Source: Planctomycetota bacterium (GTDB lineage: Bacteria; Planctomycetota; Phycisphaerae; UBA1845). Taken from it: a stretch of DNA of 64,000 bases. Below, piece after piece: positions 62,451-64,000 of this stretch. The notes beneath the pieces were generated by a model. The model was not told where the DNA came from. It did no database searches and worked only from the letters and a program-made list of their open reading frames with translations. The stretch spans positions 49,960 through 113,959 of the forward strand of contig JAKQDH010000060.1 in the NCBI GenBank assembly GCA_029558835.1, given 5' to 3'. Each line of letters begins with the position of its first letter. Positions within the stretch are counted from its first letter, which is position 1. A program made the translations under genes and the position numbers.

Positions 62451-63887
62451 ATGAAGGCGCAACCCAGCGGGAGGATCTGGTACATGTTCGTTTCCGCCTT
62501 GCTCCGCGCGCGCCAACGCGAGCGCGCCACCGTTGCTTGCACTCGATGGGCCGCATGGAGGCTCCTGCTCACCATGCTATCGGGCGCCTGGCTTACGCTG
62601 CCGAGCATGACACAGGGGGCGGTGCAAGTTCCACGGGGATTCGAGATTGTTCAACTCACCAGCGACAGCAACGAAGACCGATATGTGCAAATGAACAACT
62701 GCGGCGAGGTCGTGCACAGCCACTACCTTCTCCCCGCCGGCGCCGGGCGCGCCATCTTCTGCCACGACAACGGCAGGGTTATCCGCGTCACGCCTGATGC
62801 ATCATACAACTACACATGTGATGTAAATGATGCGGGGGTAATCGTGTGGAGCGGTTGCCCTTCGCTCGGCGCCACGCGACACATCTACTTGTACGAGAAT
62901 GGGTTGATCGCACAACTGACAGACGGCATGTTTGACGACCGAGAGCCGTGCATCAACGCCGTGGGACACGTAGGTTGGTACCGCTGGTTCCAGGATGGAT
63001 GTGACTACAGCCGCGCGGAAGTCTTCTTCAGCGACGGACAGGCCGTGGAGCAGATCAGCAATAACGGGCTCTCCAATCAAAGCGTCTGCATCAACGACCT
63101 CGACGAGCTCGCTTGGACCCGCTACAACGATTGCGTCAACCCGTGGGTGTCCGACATTCTTCTGTATCGCGATGGGCTGATCTCTGTGCTCCCCGCACCA
63201 GAGCCCCCGGCGGAGCCCCAGATTCCCGGCATCAACAACCTCGGGCACGTGATCTGGGGCAGCTCTGCGGGGATCGAGCTGTGGGCGGATGAGTCCACGA
63301 CGCTCATCACACCGTGGGGGCGCAACCCGGCCATCAACAACCACGGTGACATCCTGTTCATTCGCTGGCACGATGACACCAGCACGTGGCAGACGTGGGC
63401 GTATCTCAACGGCGTCTTCTATCAGCTTTCCGATGACCCCTTCTGGAGCACCGACGGCGACATCAACGACTACGGCGAGATGGCCTGGGAAATGGGGCCC
63501 TGGGAGCAGCGCGACGTCCGGATGCTGCGGCGGATTCGCAATGGCGATACGGACTTCGATCTCGACGTGGATGTGGACGATTACGCATCCTGGCCGGACT
63601 GTCTGACCGGGCCCGTCGAGACCGACAGGCTCTGCGACTGTCGCTTCCTGGACATGCAGCACGACCGCGATGTGGACTTAGCCGACTTCGCGCTGTTCCA
63701 GAACGCGATGGGCACCGTGGTGACCATTGACGATCACAACTGTTGCGAAGTCCACTACGATCCGGGCTGCACCCACCCGGACATCATGGCCTGCGTCTGC
63801 GCCGAGCTGCCGGAATGCTGCCAGACCACCTGGACCGCCGCCTGCGCGGCCGCCGTCAGCAGCCTCGGTTGCGGCGAGTGTCCGTAG
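62451..63887 (+). CDS. Secreted protein with propeller-like repeats, dockerin-like segment and Cys-rich tail
   Basis: A 478-aa exported protein. The signal region ends near LTLPSMTQGA (about residue 55). Repeated IND-x-G-x-V-x-W segments (e.g. CINAVGHVGWYRW, GINNLGHVIWGSS) suggest a beta-propeller. Near the C-terminus FDLDVDVDDYASWPDCLTGP and DRDVDLADFALFQNAMG form a dockerin-like pair of Ca-binding loops, typical of Phycisphaerae secreted proteins. The last 45 residues are Cys-rich (PDIMACVCAELPECC). The role is probably surface attachment or recognition (inference). GAGGTGG precedes the ATG at 62451. Confidence 0.82.
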   Translation: MKAQPSGRIWYMFVSALLRARQRERATVACTRWAAWRLLLTMLSGAWLTLPSMTQGAVQVPRGFEIVQLTSDSNEDRYVQMNNCGEVVHSHYLLPAGAGRAIFCHDNGRVIRVTPDASYNYTCDVNDAGVIVWSGCPSLGATRHIYLYENGLIAQLTDGMFDDREPCINAVGHVGWYRWFQDGCDYSRAEVFFSDGQAVEQISNNGLSNQSVCINDLDELAWTRYNDCVNPWVSDILLYRDGLISVLPAPEPPAEPQIPGINNLGHVIWGSSAGIELWADESTTLITPWGRNPAINNHGDILFIRWHDDTSTWQTWAYLNGVFYQLSDDPFWSTDGDINDYGEMAWEMGPWEQRDVRMLRRIRNGDTDFDLDVDVDDYASWPDCLTGPVETDRLCDCRFLDMQHDRDVDLADFALFQNAMGTVVTIDDHNCCEVHYDPGCTHPDIMACVCAELPECCQTTWTAACAAAVSSLGCGECP

Positions 63888-63892
63888 GAAGC

Positions 63893-63990
63893 GGTCAGCT
63901 ACAAGCTATAACCTGTCAGCTTCAAGCTCTCCGCTATAAGCTGTCAGCTATAAGCCGTCAGCTTTAAGCTGTCCGCCTTCAGCCACAGGT
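63893..63990. repeat. Tandem word repeat (GCTATAAGCTGTCA)
   Basis: About seven imperfect copies of a 14-bp word (AGCTATAAGCTGTCAGC and variants such as AGCTTTAAGCTGTCCGC) directly after the last gene, running towards the window edge. It is AT-richer than the flanks and does not encode protein. Confidence 0.85.
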
Positions 63991-64000
63991 TGTCAGCGTT

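Noticed and set aside
1..64000. Search for tRNA, rRNA, tmRNA and CRISPR arrays
   Set aside because: No GGTTCGAATCC-type TPsiC arm with cloverleaf partners, no rRNA core words and no regularly spaced repeat-spacer array was seen by eye; the word arrays here lack unique spacers. A covariance-model scan would be decisive.

Overview
The window looks like a GC-rich chromosome segment from a planctomycete, most plausibly a Phycisphaerae-type lineage (inference, no database search was possible). The signs are: long exported Cys-rich proteins ending in dockerin-like Ca-binding repeats; an internal pseudopilin segment with the VDGH motif of planctomycete pilin-like proteins; an ECF sigma factor overlapping a Ser/Thr kinase; several DUF1573 and DUF3857 proteins; and an outer-membrane gene set (LptF/LptG, heptose enzymes, WecB).

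Layout. 1-2742 (+): chaperone and zinc-ribbon genes (5'-truncated dnaJ, grpE, FmdB-like, yacG). 3189-5429 (+): an exported DUF3352-like/pseudopilin fusion. 5501-8675 (-): kinase plus ECF sigma pair, then S9 and L13. 8863-13540 (-): a GYF/AIM24 protein and a 1075-aa secreted Cys-rich protein with a clear intrinsic terminator. 14474-16761 (-): a small membrane protein and a domain-swapped HldE-like enzyme. 17106-19991 (+): two LptF/G permeases. 20022-26909 (-): DUF2062, heptosyltransferase, Bpt, and two tandem DUF3857/transglutaminase-fold proteins. 27735-35765 (-): DUF554, a glycosyltransferase, a small membrane protein, a DUF1573 protein and a 998-aa exported protein. 36146-39013 (+): nadB, a toxin-antitoxin-like DUF2283 pair, an ABM monooxygenase. 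39198-42071 (-): Dtd, a WYL regulator, a sugar isomerase/epimerase. 42510-46974 (+): a promoter, two small membrane proteins, then two adjacent bd-oxidase-like membrane proteins that each carry a C-terminal c-type haem motif. 47092-48894 (-): wecB and pgpA. 49421-51487 (+): DUF1573-thioredoxin. 51518-51988 (-): smpB. 52146-55762 (+): ECF sigma, anti-sigma, DUF3352-like/PDZ. 55906-60397 (-): hutH, a four-domain FKBP, a putative lipoprotein. 60806-63887 (+): three exported surface proteins, one interrupted by an in-frame TGA.

Themes. Envelope biogenesis dominates: LPS core and transport, phospholipid, exported folding factors and surface proteins, plus a respiratory module. No tRNA, rRNA, CRISPR array, transposase or prophage gene was recognised.

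The intergenic DNA is unusually rich in short palindromic repeats of several families: GGGTGGCATGCCCAAGC-ended elements of about 100 bp; CAGAATGC-word palindromes; an AAACGGGGACGCAGCTA-ended element; a GGGGGGCCGACGCTAC word; and CCCCTCTCCC hairpins. Several of them reach into genes, supplying stop codons or terminal residues. This repeat layer and the paired c-haem bd-like oxidase are the most interesting parts of the window.
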